Assembly: GCA_016745215.1 (NCBI GenBank)
Contig: CP050890.1
Location: 62,001-126,000, forward strand
Length of the DNA stretch: 64,000 bases
Reading direction: 5' to 3'
Origin: Thiohalocapsa sp. PB-PSB1
GTDB lineage: Bacteria; Pseudomonadota; Gammaproteobacteria; Chromatiales; Chromatiaceae
In this document: positions 34,797-43,090 of the stretch, piece after piece
Layout of the letters: the number at the start of each line of letters is the position of its first letter
Position numbering within the stretch: position 1 is the stretch's first letter
Translations under genes and position numbers: made by a program
Notes under the pieces: model-generated
The model's database searches: none
The model's input: only the letters and a program-made list of their open reading frames with translations
What the model was told of the DNA's origin: nothing

Positions 34797-34803
34797 GGAG
34801 ACG

Positions 34804-34850
34804 CTGAAAGGCTTCGACGGAGGGCTTCGACAGAGGGCTTCGACAGAGTT
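34804..34850. repeat. 14-bp tandem repeat (agggcttcgacag)
   Basis: Three head-to-tail units, ggcttcgacggag, ggcttcgacagag and ggcttcgacagag, follow the HugZ-like stop. The rest of the space to the DGR operon (to 34962) shows nothing else beyond the GAGGAG ribosome site at 34951. Confidence 0.7.
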
Positions 34851-34962
34851 GGGGCTGATCCGGATTTGTCCTCGAAACCGCCCATTTTGTCCACCGCTTG
34901 TCCTGTTGCTCCCCGCCCTGTGCTGCTAGTCTTGCTGTCAGCACACAATGAGGAGCAACACG

Positions 34963-36495
34963 ATGGTTTGTACATGGCTCAGCAAACGACGCGACAAGAT
35001 AGGCATGACCCAGGAGGCCTTGGCAACGGCAGTTGGGATCGACGAAAGCGCCATTGACAAGTTGGAGAGATGCGAACCCGGCGCATCGAAGCGCCCGCCT
35101 TATGACCGGCTTGCCAAGGCGCTGAACGTCGGTATGATCGCGCTGGTCGACGATCACGCCCGCGACCTGCGCGCATCCGGCCAGCAGGAACAAGCAGAAC
35201 AGGCTTGCAAGGTCGCCGCGGACTGTTGGCGCAAACAGCGCTTCAAGCTGGTCGATGCCGACAAGCTCGAAGCCGCGCTGCAAGCCTGTGCCGAAACCGG
35301 CCTGATCGCCGGTATCGCCCAACGCAAGCCCAATCCAATAGATGCTGCCGCGCAGGCTAAGCACCTCGCCGAGCTATTGCTGCAAGGCCGCATGAATGAC
35401 CTGTTCTCTCTGACCCGCATCCCATTGGAAAACGCCATTGCCGCGGCCTATCGGGTGCAACAGCTCGATGCATTGCATGGATTCCTGACCGAGGTCGCGC
35501 GCCAGAGCGCCGCCGAGGATAGCGACGGGCTGATGACCGGCGGCGAATGGCATCGATTACCGGATGGCACCCGCGCCTGGGCCATCCGGGCATTGATCGA
35601 CCGTTCCTGCGAACTCGATGGCATGCGCCTGGTGCAGCCCGAACCGGATTCGCTCCGCTCGCGCTTCGACGATGGGCCGGACTCCACCCTTGCGGTCCGC
35701 TCCGGCTATGTCACCCAGGCCGATGCGGATGCCCGGCTGTACGAGCTGGTGCTCGGTATTGGCGAGCGCCTGCCGACGGTCAAATCTTCCAGGCCGGCAC
35801 CGGACGACGCCGATGGATTCGCTGCCTATTGCGCAGACGTGAACCAGGAATTGCAGGTGTACAACCATAGCCACCAGCATGTCTTCGGCATCTGGGATCC
35901 GTCCACCATGGAAGCCGGCGAAGTCAAGGACCGGTTGCTGCTGTTATTGCCGAACCTGCGGTTGTTCGCTTGCGAGCCAGACCTCGGCGAGCGGCCATTA
36001 TTGCGGATGGACCCGGACAGCCTGGAGGGCTGGTATGTCTTTTCCCTGCGCAAGATCCAGCAACGCCGCCGCGAACTGATGCGTAGCAGCCCCGGCGGCC
36101 CGAATCCCACACAACCCAAGGAGTCTCAACCCGTGTCCAACCAACCTATATATAACTTCGATAATAATAAGGGACCCATATCCATCGGCGATAACAGCAC
36201 GACCACCCAGGCCAACGACCAATCGACGGTGAATCAGATCAATGCCGCCGACAATCAGCAACTGTTGCAAGCGCTGGAGCAATTGCTGGCCAATACCGAC
36301 CGGAACAATGCCACCCATGTTCCTTTTCGAAATGCCACCCGCGATCTGTCGGGAGAATTGGAGGAGACCGGCAAGGTCTCGCCATCGACCGTTGCGCGCT
36401 TCGAGCGCGCCAAGGAAGGGCTGTCCTTGTCCGAGCAGGCGTTACGCATCCTCTCCAATGTCTCCAATCTGCTCGCCAAGTTGGGTATTGTATGA
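34963..36495 (+). CDS. XRE-type protein, first gene of the DGR operon
   Basis: I chose ATG 34963 because GAGGAG lies 6 bases upstream. The 510-residue protein starts with an XRE-like helix-turn-helix (MTQEALATAVGIDESAIDKL, about residues 15-34). A long central region follows with no recognised domain, containing DPSTMEAGEVKDRLLLLLPN. Then comes a low-complexity segment rich in N, T and Q (YNFDNNKGPISIGDNSTTTQ) and a C-terminal helical region. Its stop overlaps the MoxR start (ATGA). Position suggests a regulator or NTPase partner of the system, but no function is known. Confidence 0.7.
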   Translation: MVCTWLSKRRDKIGMTQEALATAVGIDESAIDKLERCEPGASKRPPYDRLAKALNVGMIALVDDHARDLRASGQQEQAEQACKVAADCWRKQRFKLVDADKLEAALQACAETGLIAGIAQRKPNPIDAAAQAKHLAELLLQGRMNDLFSLTRIPLENAIAAAYRVQQLDALHGFLTEVARQSAAEDSDGLMTGGEWHRLPDGTRAWAIRALIDRSCELDGMRLVQPEPDSLRSRFDDGPDSTLAVRSGYVTQADADARLYELVLGIGERLPTVKSSRPAPDDADGFAAYCADVNQELQVYNHSHQHVFGIWDPSTMEAGEVKDRLLLLLPNLRLFACEPDLGERPLLRMDPDSLEGWYVFSLRKIQQRRRELMRSSPGGPNPTQPKESQPVSNQPIYNFDNNKGPISIGDNSTTTQANDQSTVNQINAADNQQLLQALEQLLANTDRNNATHVPFRNATRDLSGELEETGKVSPSTVARFERAKEGLSLSEQALRILSNVSNLLAKLGIV

Positions 36496-37508
36496 TGAGC
36501 AAAGGTTCAGGCGATGCACCGGACGATCGAACCTCCGAGCAAATCGGCATCGGCGAATTGGCATCCCTCGGCACCGACATCGAGGCCAAGATCGACACCC
36601 GACTCGACCTGCCAGAGACCGGCGCCTGGCCCGCCGTGCGCCACCATCTGGACCGGAAATCGGCCTATGCGATCCTCGCCGCACGGGCCGCTGGCCGGCC
36701 GCTGCTGGTGCGCGGCGAACCCGGTGTCGGCAAAAGCCAGCTCGCCCGTGCCGCCGCTGCGTTGTTGGACCGCCCCTTTCTGGCGCAGGTGATCCAGCCG
36801 GACAGCACCCACCAGGATCTGCTCTGGTCGCTGGACCATACGGCCCGCCTTGCCGACGCCCAGCTTCGAGAGGACCCCGAGCGGGTGCGCAATCCGGCCA
36901 ATTACATCGGCCCCGGCGCCCTGTGGTGGGCGCTCAACTGGAACACGGCGAGCGCACAGGCCAAGGACTGCCGGCACAATTACCGGCCTCCCGAAGATGT
37001 CATGAAGGATCGGGATCGGTTTCTGAAAAATGGCTGTGTCCTATTGATCGACGAGATCGACAAGGCCGACATCGCATTGGCCAACGGCCTGCTGGAGGTG
37101 CTCGGCAACCGCCGCTTTGCGGTGCCGCCGCTGGGGTGCACCGTGAGTTCGGATGTCCATCCATCGCCCTTGGTGGTCATGACCAGCAACGACAGCCGCA
37201 GCCTGCCGCCGGCCTTGTTGCGCCGCTGCGTGGTCCTGGTGATCAAATTGCCGGAGGACCTGCAAGCGCATCTGGTGGCCCTGGGCAAGACCCATTTCCA
37301 GGACCTGGACGATGAAGTGCTAAACCTCGCCGCCGAGCAGATTATCCAAGACCGCAAGGCCTGCGCCGAAACTGCCCACACCGGGCTTGCCGAATATCTG
37401 GACCTGCTCGGCGCCTTGTGCCAGGTGGCCGGGGAGCCATTGGAACAGCTCGACTGGCTGGACAGGCTCGGCAGGTATTTCCATAAAAGCCATGCCGACA
37501 CCCATTGA
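36492..37508 (+). CDS. MoxR-type AAA+ ATPase (DGR operon)
   Basis: The 338-residue protein is a MoxR-group AAA+ ATPase. Walker A is LLVRGEPGVGKSQLARAAAA (about residues 71-90), Walker B GCVLLIDEIDKADIALANGL (about 180), sensor 1 in SPLVVMTSNDSRSLP, then LPPALLRRCVVLVIKLPE with the arginine finger region. MoxR proteins usually remodel vWA-domain partners. No vWA gene was seen here; the adjacent large variable protein is the likely partner. Its end overlaps the next gene by 17 bases, so expression is coupled. Confidence 0.9.
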   Translation: MMSKGSGDAPDDRTSEQIGIGELASLGTDIEAKIDTRLDLPETGAWPAVRHHLDRKSAYAILAARAAGRPLLVRGEPGVGKSQLARAAAALLDRPFLAQVIQPDSTHQDLLWSLDHTARLADAQLREDPERVRNPANYIGPGALWWALNWNTASAQAKDCRHNYRPPEDVMKDRDRFLKNGCVLLIDEIDKADIALANGLLEVLGNRRFAVPPLGCTVSSDVHPSPLVVMTSNDSRSLPPALLRRCVVLVIKLPEDLQAHLVALGKTHFQDLDDEVLNLAAEQIIQDRKACAETAHTGLAEYLDLLGALCQVAGEPLEQLDWLDRLGRYFHKSHADTH

Positions 37509-40278
37509 TCTGTCCAGACCCGACCTGACCAGCCCCGATCTGTCCAAAGCCGACCTATTACGGATACTGGCAAGGCTGCCGGCGGACACCGCTAGGCCGG
37601 CCGCGGCATCGCTCGGCTGGCAGACCAAGGAGCTGCCCCCCTCCGAGCCAATGGATAGCGCCAATCCGGAATCGACGGCAGCCGATACGCACCAGCAGAC
37701 CAGCACGCCGGTGCATTATCTGACCCGCCCGGCCCCACGCTATTGGCGTGTCCTGAGCTGCCAGCCATTGGACAATGCCGACCCCGACCAACCATTGGCA
37801 AAGGACTCCGGATCAGCCGCGGAATCGGCTTCCGACCCCGATGCAACGGCGTATTACGACCCCCGCCTGCCGCCATTGCTCAGCGCCGGCGATTGGCAGA
37901 ACCTTTGGGATCGACTGCCCCCGCTGCCGCGCCCGGGCCGCACATTGGATCTGCCGGCCTGCGTGCGCCTTCTGGCCCGCGCCGAGCCGGTGCAGCGGCT
38001 GCCTTGCCGGCCCCGGCGCGATTTTAATCGCAGCGTCGCCTTGCTGCTGGAGCGCACCGAGGCCTTGCGCCCGGCCTGGGACGAAATGGCCGCCGCCGAG
38101 CGCAATCTGCGCCGATTGCTCGGCGACAATCTGCACTGCTTTTACCTATTGAATGGCCCCCTCGGCCCCTGGCTGGCCCCAAATCAGCCAGCACCAGATC
38201 AGCCAGCCCCGAATCAGCCCGGAATGTCAGGGCCGGACGCCATCGCCGCCGATGCCCTGGTGGTACCGATCGGCAGCTTCGGCGCCCTAGAGACCGCCGA
38301 GATCGCCGCCGACTGGCGCGCCCTGTTCGGGCGGCTGCAAGACAACAAGCACAACCTGCTGTTGCTGCCGCTGTGCCCGCTGGTCCGCACCGGCTTGCCA
38401 TCATCGGCGGTATTGCCATTGCCATTGGACCCGGCCCCCCCGGGCAATGACCGCAACCAACAGGACATGGCCCTGGACAGATTAGTGTCCGCCCTGTCCC
38501 AAACCTGGCTGCCGGACCGCCGCCGCCTGCGCGCAATGCGCCAGGCCATCCCGGCCGCCAGTCTGCATACCGAACTGTGCGCATTCAACCATCCCGAGGT
38601 GGCCCGCGACGCCTTTCGGCTGTGGCTGAAGCCCGAGCATCTGAAGCGCCGGCTGCGCCTTTTCCAGCGTCTGCCCGAGGCAATCCGCGCGGCCCTCGAC
38701 CCGGCCATCGCGACCTCCAGCAAGGGCCTGGACGCCAATGCCCGCGAAGTCGAGCGGTTGCAGGCCAACTTGACCCAACCCGGCCCGCCGGAGCACTACC
38801 AACGCCTGGTCCAACAGGCGCACCAGGCCGCCGCCAGCCTCGAGGGCGAAACGGAGGGTGAACGCGGCATGCACTTGGCGCAGTTCAGCAGCATGGTGCC
38901 GGTGATCGAGGCACTGCGCGGCCGGCCCGACTGGCATCCGGTGGTGCGCCTTGCCGACCGGGTCAAGCGCGCCGGCGGCGGGGCACCGATCCAACCTCCC
39001 GGGGCCGATGCGCATACCCCGAGCCAGGGCCTGTATGCCGTCGGCTCAGGGCTCGAAGTGCGCGCGGGGGCCGGCGGCCTGCTCGCCATCGCCGCGGATG
39101 CCTACAGTCCGGAGCAGGGCCTGCTGAAAGACGGCCGGTCATTGACCGGATTGCATCAACTGGAGATCGACGACCGCGATCGCCGCTGGCAATTGGACGC
39201 CATTGTGCGTCCATCCTGGGCCGAACGTATCTGGAGCGATGGCAGCAATCTGTACGCCGCCCATGCCGACAATGCCATTGTCGCCTGGCGTGCCGCGAAG
39301 CCGGATCGGCCGTCAGGCACCTGGGAGCCGGAGCAGAATCCTTGGCCCTGGGCTGCCGAGATCGGTGTGGACTTCCATGGCCTCTGGGGGCTTCTGGAAG
39401 TCCAGGGGGAATATGGCAAGGCCGTCCAGCGGCTGCGTTGGATTCCCCCCGGGCGGTTTTTGATGGGCTCGCCGGAATCCGAGATCGATCATGAAGATAC
39501 TGAACGTCTGCACCAGGTCACCCTGACCCGCGGCTTTTGGCTTGGCGACACCGCTGTCAGTCAGGCTCTGTGGCAGGCGGTGACCGGGCAGAATCCAAGC
39601 CATTTCAAAGGCGACGACCTGCCGGTGGAGCGGATTAGCTGGGAGGACTGCCAGACATTTATCGCCCGGCTTGCCAAGCTGGCGCCGGATCTCGGTCCGG
39701 CTTTGCCCAGCGAGGCGCAATGGGAATATGCTTGCCGCGCCGGTACCCGCACGCCCTTCAGTTTTGGCGAACACTTGCACCCGGAGTTGGCCAACTACAA
39801 TGGCGATTATCCTTACGCGAATGCGCAGAAGGGCTTATATCGACAACAGACCTTGCCGGTGCAGCATTTCGATCCTAATGACTGGGGTTTATACCAGATG
39901 CACGGCAATGTCGATGAATGGTGTGCGGATTGGTATGCCGAGTACCCGGATGCCGAGGTAACTGATCCGGCAGGTCCCAGGCAAGGCCGCGAGCGCGTGC
40001 TGCGCGGCGGCGCGTGGCTCGACCGCGGGCGTCGCCTACGTTCTGCGAACCGCCTCGGCTCCTCGCCGGACGCCCGCTTCGGCAGCATCGGCTTGCGGCT
40101 CGCCGGAGGCTTCGACCCTCGAGCAGGTCAAGCAGGTCAAGCAGGTCGGGCTGGAGCCTCCGCCGGCGCCTTGACCGCCGACGACCGGGCGCCGGGCGAC
40201 CGGGCGCTCGGCGGTCATGGCGTCGGTGGAGGCGGGCGAGCCGGGCAGGTTAAAAGTAGGCGGCGGCGTCCTGGCTAA
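37492..40278 (+). CDS. DGR variable protein 1: large N-terminal region plus FGE-fold domain
   Basis: The 928-residue protein has an N-terminal region of about 640 residues with no secure family. Part of it (RRDFNRSVALLLERTEALRP onward) weakly recalls the SAV_2336-type partner domain that occurs with MoxR and FGE modules. The C-terminal domain is a formylglycine-generating-enzyme (C-type lectin) fold: WIPPGRFLMGSPESEIDHED, EAQWEYACRAGTRTPFSFGE, WGLYQMHGNVDEWCADWYAE and RVLRGGAW. The last part of that domain is variable repeat VR1 (39982-40113), where DGR targets sit. After it come about 50 residues of low-complexity G/A/R/D tail, also present in variable protein 2. I chose ATG 37492 (overlapping moxR) over upstream in-frame starts. 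Confidence 0.88.
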   Translation: MPTPIDLSRPDLTSPDLSKADLLRILARLPADTARPAAASLGWQTKELPPSEPMDSANPESTAADTHQQTSTPVHYLTRPAPRYWRVLSCQPLDNADPDQPLAKDSGSAAESASDPDATAYYDPRLPPLLSAGDWQNLWDRLPPLPRPGRTLDLPACVRLLARAEPVQRLPCRPRRDFNRSVALLLERTEALRPAWDEMAAAERNLRRLLGDNLHCFYLLNGPLGPWLAPNQPAPDQPAPNQPGMSGPDAIAADALVVPIGSFGALETAEIAADWRALFGRLQDNKHNLLLLPLCPLVRTGLPSSAVLPLPLDPAPPGNDRNQQDMALDRLVSALSQTWLPDRRRLRAMRQAIPAASLHTELCAFNHPEVARDAFRLWLKPEHLKRRLRLFQRLPEAIRAALDPAIATSSKGLDANAREVERLQANLTQPGPPEHYQRLVQQAHQAAASLEGETEGERGMHLAQFSSMVPVIEALRGRPDWHPVVRLADRVKRAGGGAPIQPPGADAHTPSQGLYAVGSGLEVRAGAGGLLAIAADAYSPEQGLLKDGRSLTGLHQLEIDDRDRRWQLDAIVRPSWAERIWSDGSNLYAAHADNAIVAWRAAKPDRPSGTWEPEQNPWPWAAEIGVDFHGLWGLLEVQGEYGKAVQRLRWIPPGRFLMGSPESEIDHEDTERLHQVTLTRGFWLGDTAVSQALWQAVTGQNPSHFKGDDLPVERISWEDCQTFIARLAKLAPDLGPALPSEAQWEYACRAGTRTPFSFGEHLHPELANYNGDYPYANAQKGLYRQQTLPVQHFDPNDWGLYQMHGNVDEWCADWYAEYPDAEVTDPAGPRQGRERVLRGGAWLDRGRRLRSANRLGSSPDARFGSIGLRLAGGFDPRAGQAGQAGRAGASAGALTADDRAPGDRALGGHGVGGGGRAGQVKSRRRRPG
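39982..40113 (+). repeat. DGR variable repeat VR1
   Basis: Aligned with the template at 41829-41960, 132 bases, it differs at 23 positions. 18 lie at template adenines (for example aacaacaac becomes ctcgaccgc). Five are not at A: cgc to cgt, ctg to cta, a Pro codon change, a c to g in the His codon, and a c to g in the 3' end block. The extra non-A changes suggest VR1 has not been rewritten from this template recently. Confidence 0.95.
40114..40178 (+). promoter_or_regulatory. Inverted repeat downstream of VR1
   Basis: gccggaggcttcgaccc and gggctggagcctccgccggc form an imperfect hairpin around three gcaggtcaa units just after VR1. DGR targets often carry a hairpin after the homing site that promotes mutagenic homing; a similar, weaker arrangement follows VR2. 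The role is inferred. Confidence 0.5.
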
Positions 40279-40320
40279 GTTGCGCAATCGATTATTACCA
40301 AAAAGTTGGAGATAACCTGT

Positions 40321-40788
40321 ATGCATTACCGCATCTTCCGTGTCCGCGCCATCGATCCGGATGCCGATATCGCCGCGCTGAATGCCTATCTCGCGTCCCA
40401 TCCGGTGTTGTCCGTCGATCGCCAATTGATCGATGCGGGAGCCAACAGCTTTTGGTCCTTTTGCGTTGCCGTTGCCGATGCGGGCACGAGTGCGTCGGTC
40501 GACGACAAGACCGGCAAGCGTCCACGCATCGATTATCGCGAGGTGTTGAGCCCCGAGCATTTCACCATTTATGACCGGTTGCGCACCTTGCGCAATCGCC
40601 TGGCCGAACAGCAGGGCTGCGCGCCCTATGCCATTTTCACCAACGAGCAATTGGCCGCAATGGCCAAATTGCCAAAGCCATCCAAGGAGGCACTGGCAAG
40701 CATCGAAGGTATCGGCGACAAACGCCTGGCACAGTATGCGGACCAGTTTCTGGCTGAATTGAAGGCAGGCGACGATGCCGCGCACTAA
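40321..40788 (+). CDS. HRDC-domain DGR accessory protein
   Basis: This 155-residue protein begins MHYRIFRVRAIDPDADIAAL and ends with an HRDC-type helical domain: FTIYDRLRTLRNRLAEQQGC, APYAIFTNEQLAAMAKLPKP, SKEALASIEGIGDKRLAQYA, DQFLAELKAG. HRDC-containing proteins are a known accessory class in DGRs that lack the Avd barrel protein. ATG 40321 follows an in-frame earlier ATG at 40306 but matches the family start better. It overlaps the reverse transcriptase gene by 14 bases. Confidence 0.85.
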   Translation: MHYRIFRVRAIDPDADIAALNAYLASHPVLSVDRQLIDAGANSFWSFCVAVADAGTSASVDDKTGKRPRIDYREVLSPEHFTIYDRLRTLRNRLAEQQGCAPYAIFTNEQLAAMAKLPKPSKEALASIEGIGDKRLAQYADQFLAELKAGDDAAH

Positions 40789-41779
40789 GCCGATCAGCCT
40801 GGCGCGCATCGGCGATTGGCACAATGTTGCCTGGGCCTTGAACCGCGCCGCGCGCGGCAAGCGCCGCGGCATACCCGTGGCCAGAGCGCTGGCGCGGCCG
40901 GAGCGGACCATCGACCAAGTCAGCGAGGCGCTGCGTGCCGGGCAACTGCCGATCGGGCGTTTTCGCGCCTTTGCGATCCGCGACCCAAAGCGGCGGCTGA
41001 TCCATGCCGCGGACTTCCTGGACCGCGTCGCCCATCATGCCCTGGTGCGCTTTTTGGAGCCGGTGCTGGAGAAGGCGCTGCTGCCCAGCGTCTACGCCTG
41101 CCGGGTCGGCAAAGGCGTGCACGCCGCGGTGCTCGATGCGCAGCGGCAGGCGCGGCGTTTCCGTTGGGTCATGCATCTGGATATCGCCGGCTACTTTCCG
41201 GCCATCGACCATCGGGTATTGCGCGGCCAGCTGCGCCGCCGCTTCCGCGGCGACGGTCTGCGGCTGGTGGATGCGGTCATCGCCGCCCATCAGGGCGATC
41301 TCGGCCGCGGCTTGCCGATCGGTGCATTGACCTCGCAACATTTCGCTAACCATTATCTGAACGATGCGGATCGCTGGTGCCTGGCCTGGCCGGGCATCGG
41401 CGCCCATCTGCGCTATATGGACGACCTGCTGCTGTTTGCCGCCGACAAGGCGAGCTTGCTCGAATTGCGTGCCGGCCTCGCCGACTATTTGGCCGAGCGG
41501 TTGCGCCTGAGGCTGAAGCCGGCGCTGATCCAGCGCACCGCCAATGGCTTTTTGTTTTGTGGCGTACGCATCCGTCCCTATGCGCTGCGCCCAAGCCTGC
41601 GCCGGCGCCGGCGCTACCGCGCTGCCCTGCGATACTGGGAGCAATGCTGGCAGGCCGGCGCGATCGGCGCATTGGAATTACAGCGTGCCCATGATGCCGC
41701 GCATGCGATCCTGCTGCCAGCCGATGATCCGGCCTGGCGACGCCATTGCCTGGCCCGGCGGGAGATGGTCGATGCCTGA
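40775..41779 (+). CDS. DGR reverse transcriptase
   Basis: The 334-residue protein is a DGR-type reverse transcriptase. Catalytic palm motif A is WVMHLDIAGYFPAID (about residues 131-145, D136); the DGR hallmark is IGALTSQHFANHYLND (182-197) in place of the retroviral QG motif; the catalytic YMDD lies at 214-217 (HLRYMDDLLLF), and FLFCGVRI follows. DGR enzymes copy the template RNA with errors at adenines. The gene ends at 41779, 50 bases before the template repeat. Its stop overlaps the ATG of the TR-spanning frame. It is intact. Confidence 0.95.
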   Translation: MPRTKPISLARIGDWHNVAWALNRAARGKRRGIPVARALARPERTIDQVSEALRAGQLPIGRFRAFAIRDPKRRLIHAADFLDRVAHHALVRFLEPVLEKALLPSVYACRVGKGVHAAVLDAQRQARRFRWVMHLDIAGYFPAIDHRVLRGQLRRRFRGDGLRLVDAVIAAHQGDLGRGLPIGALTSQHFANHYLNDADRWCLAWPGIGAHLRYMDDLLLFAADKASLLELRAGLADYLAERLRLRLKPALIQRTANGFLFCGVRIRPYALRPSLRRRRRYRAALRYWEQCWQAGAIGALELQRAHDAAHAILLPADDPAWRRHCLARREMVDA

Positions 41780-42167
41780 GGTGACAATCGCCGCGATCCA
41801 TGCGATCCTACTCGCGGGCAATGTGCAGCAAGGCCGCAAGCGCGTGCTGCGCGGCGGCGCGTGGAACAACAACGGGCGCAACCTGCGTTCTGCGAACCGC
41901 AACGGCAACCCGCCGGACAACCGCAACCACAACATCGGCTTGCGGCTCGCCGGAGCCTTCTCGATCGCCGGAGGGTCGAAAAGCCAGCACATTGTCCAGT
42001 TTCATCCGCGCCGCGCGGGTGGACAAAACCCAGGCCCGCGGCGCGGTAGTAGGCCAGATGCGCGATCGGATGCTCGACCAGATGCGCGATCGGATGCCCA
42101 ACCCCTGCCGCAGGGCCGCCCCTTGTCTATCCCCTTGTGTATCAATGCCGCCAACCGGAGGCACTGA
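41772..42167 (+). other. Open frame spanning the template repeat
   Basis: From ATG 41772, overlapping the RT stop, a 131-codon frame runs through the TR in the same reading frame as the VRs: VLRGGAWNNNGRNLRSANRN then GNPPDNRNHNIGLRLAG. The asparagine-rich text simply reflects AAC codons in the template. The following part has short Arg/Asp/Ala repeats (rpdarsdar). Its stop overlaps the ATG of variable protein 2 (TGATG). It may only keep translation coupling across the TR; whether the product exists is unknown. Confidence 0.5.
41829..41960 (+). repeat. DGR template repeat TR
   Basis: The 132-base template lies 50 bases downstream of the reverse transcriptase stop. It is rich in AAC codons (twelve or more in about 85 bases), the typical design that lets A-mutagenesis reach many amino acids. 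Flanks tgcggcggcgcgtgg and atcggcttgcggctcgccgg are shared with both VRs. The last block differs as ggagccttc in TR and ggaggcttc in both VRs, which fits an IMH*/IMH pair. Confidence 0.97.
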
Positions 42168-43090
42168 TGCTGCTCGATCCCTATCCACCGTTGTTTCCGG
42201 CCCGCTGGGCGGTCGCCTGGGGCGAGGATGCCTATGGTCTGTGGCAGGCCTGCGAGATTGCCGGACTGCGCCAGGTATTGCGTTGGATCCCACCGGGCAG
42301 GTTCTTGATGGGCTCGCCGGAGGAAGAGCCGGAACGTTGGGATGGCGAGGTCCAGCACGCGGTGACGCTGACCCGTGGCTTCTGGCTTGCCGAGACCGCC
42401 TGCACCCAGGCGCTTTGGCAGAGCGTGATGGATGAGAATCCGTCTCGTTTTACCGATGATCCCGACAACCCGGTGGAAACTGTCTCCTGGCTGGATTGTC
42501 AGGCATGCTTGAACCGCATCAACGCCGCCCGCGACGATGGATTGCTATTGCGGCTGCCCACCGAGGCAGAATGGGAATATGCCTGCCGCGCTGGCACCGA
42601 CAGGGTGTTCAGCTTTGGCGATAGCCTGACCACGGAGCTGGCCAATTACAATGGTAACTATCCCTACAACAAGGGTGCCGAGGGCGAATACCGCCAGCGC
42701 ACATTGCCGGTGAAGCATTTCGCCCCGAATCCTTGGGGGCTGTACCAGATGCATGGCAATGTCTGGGAATGGTGTGCGGACTGGCTTGGGGACTATCCGA
42801 GCGGGTCGGTGATGGATCCGGTCGGTTCCAAGCAGGGCCGCAGGCGCGTGCTGCGCGGCGGCGCGTGGTACGACAACGGGCGCAGCCTGCGTTCTGCGTC
42901 CCGCGACGGCTACCCGCCGGCCTACCGCTTCCGCAGCATCGGCTTGCGGCTCGCCGGAGGCTTCGACCCTCGAGCAGGTCAGGCAGGTCGGGCTGGAGCC
43001 GGAGCCGGCGCCTTGACCGCCGACGACCGGGCGCTGGGCGACCGGGCGCTCGGCGGTCATGGCGTCGGCGGAGGCGGGGCGCGCCGGTGA
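42167..43090 (+). CDS. DGR variable protein 2: FGE-fold domain
   Basis: The 307-residue protein is almost only an FGE-sulfatase (C-type lectin) domain: LRWIPPGRFLMGSPEEEPER, RGFWLAETACTQALWQSVMD, EAEWEYACRAGTDRVFSFGD, WGLYQMHGNVWEWCADWLGD and RVLRGGAWYDNGRSLRSASR within VR2. The tail after the VR repeats the FDPRAGQAG...GALTADDRA pattern of variable protein 1. The start ATG 42167 overlaps the upstream frame's stop, with ggaggc just before. It lacks the large N-terminal region of variable protein 1, so it would supply a free variable module. Confidence 0.92.
   Translation: MLLDPYPPLFPARWAVAWGEDAYGLWQACEIAGLRQVLRWIPPGRFLMGSPEEEPERWDGEVQHAVTLTRGFWLAETACTQALWQSVMDENPSRFTDDPDNPVETVSWLDCQACLNRINAARDDGLLLRLPTEAEWEYACRAGTDRVFSFGDSLTTELANYNGNYPYNKGAEGEYRQRTLPVKHFAPNPWGLYQMHGNVWEWCADWLGDYPSGSVMDPVGSKQGRRRVLRGGAWYDNGRSLRSASRDGYPPAYRFRSIGLRLAGGFDPRAGQAGRAGAGAGALTADDRALGDRALGGHGVGGGGARR
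42833..42964 (+). repeat. DGR variable repeat VR2
   Basis: Compared with the TR, VR2 differs at 16 positions. Fifteen lie at template adenines; the only other is the c to g in the 3' end block shared with VR1. Changed codons include aac to tac, gac, agc, tcc and ttc, and cac to cgc. This strict A-only pattern indicates recent mutagenic homing. Confidence 0.97.

Noticed and set aside
36242..37315. A 357-codon frame overlapping the MoxR gene
   Set aside because: It is an out-of-frame shadow with Arg/Pro/Ser-rich text; the MoxR frame contains clear Walker A and B motifs.
37813..38136. Minus-strand frames inside variable protein 1 as separate genes
   Set aside because: They are GC-rich shadows; the plus-strand frame is coupled to moxR and ends in the verified FGE/VR domain.
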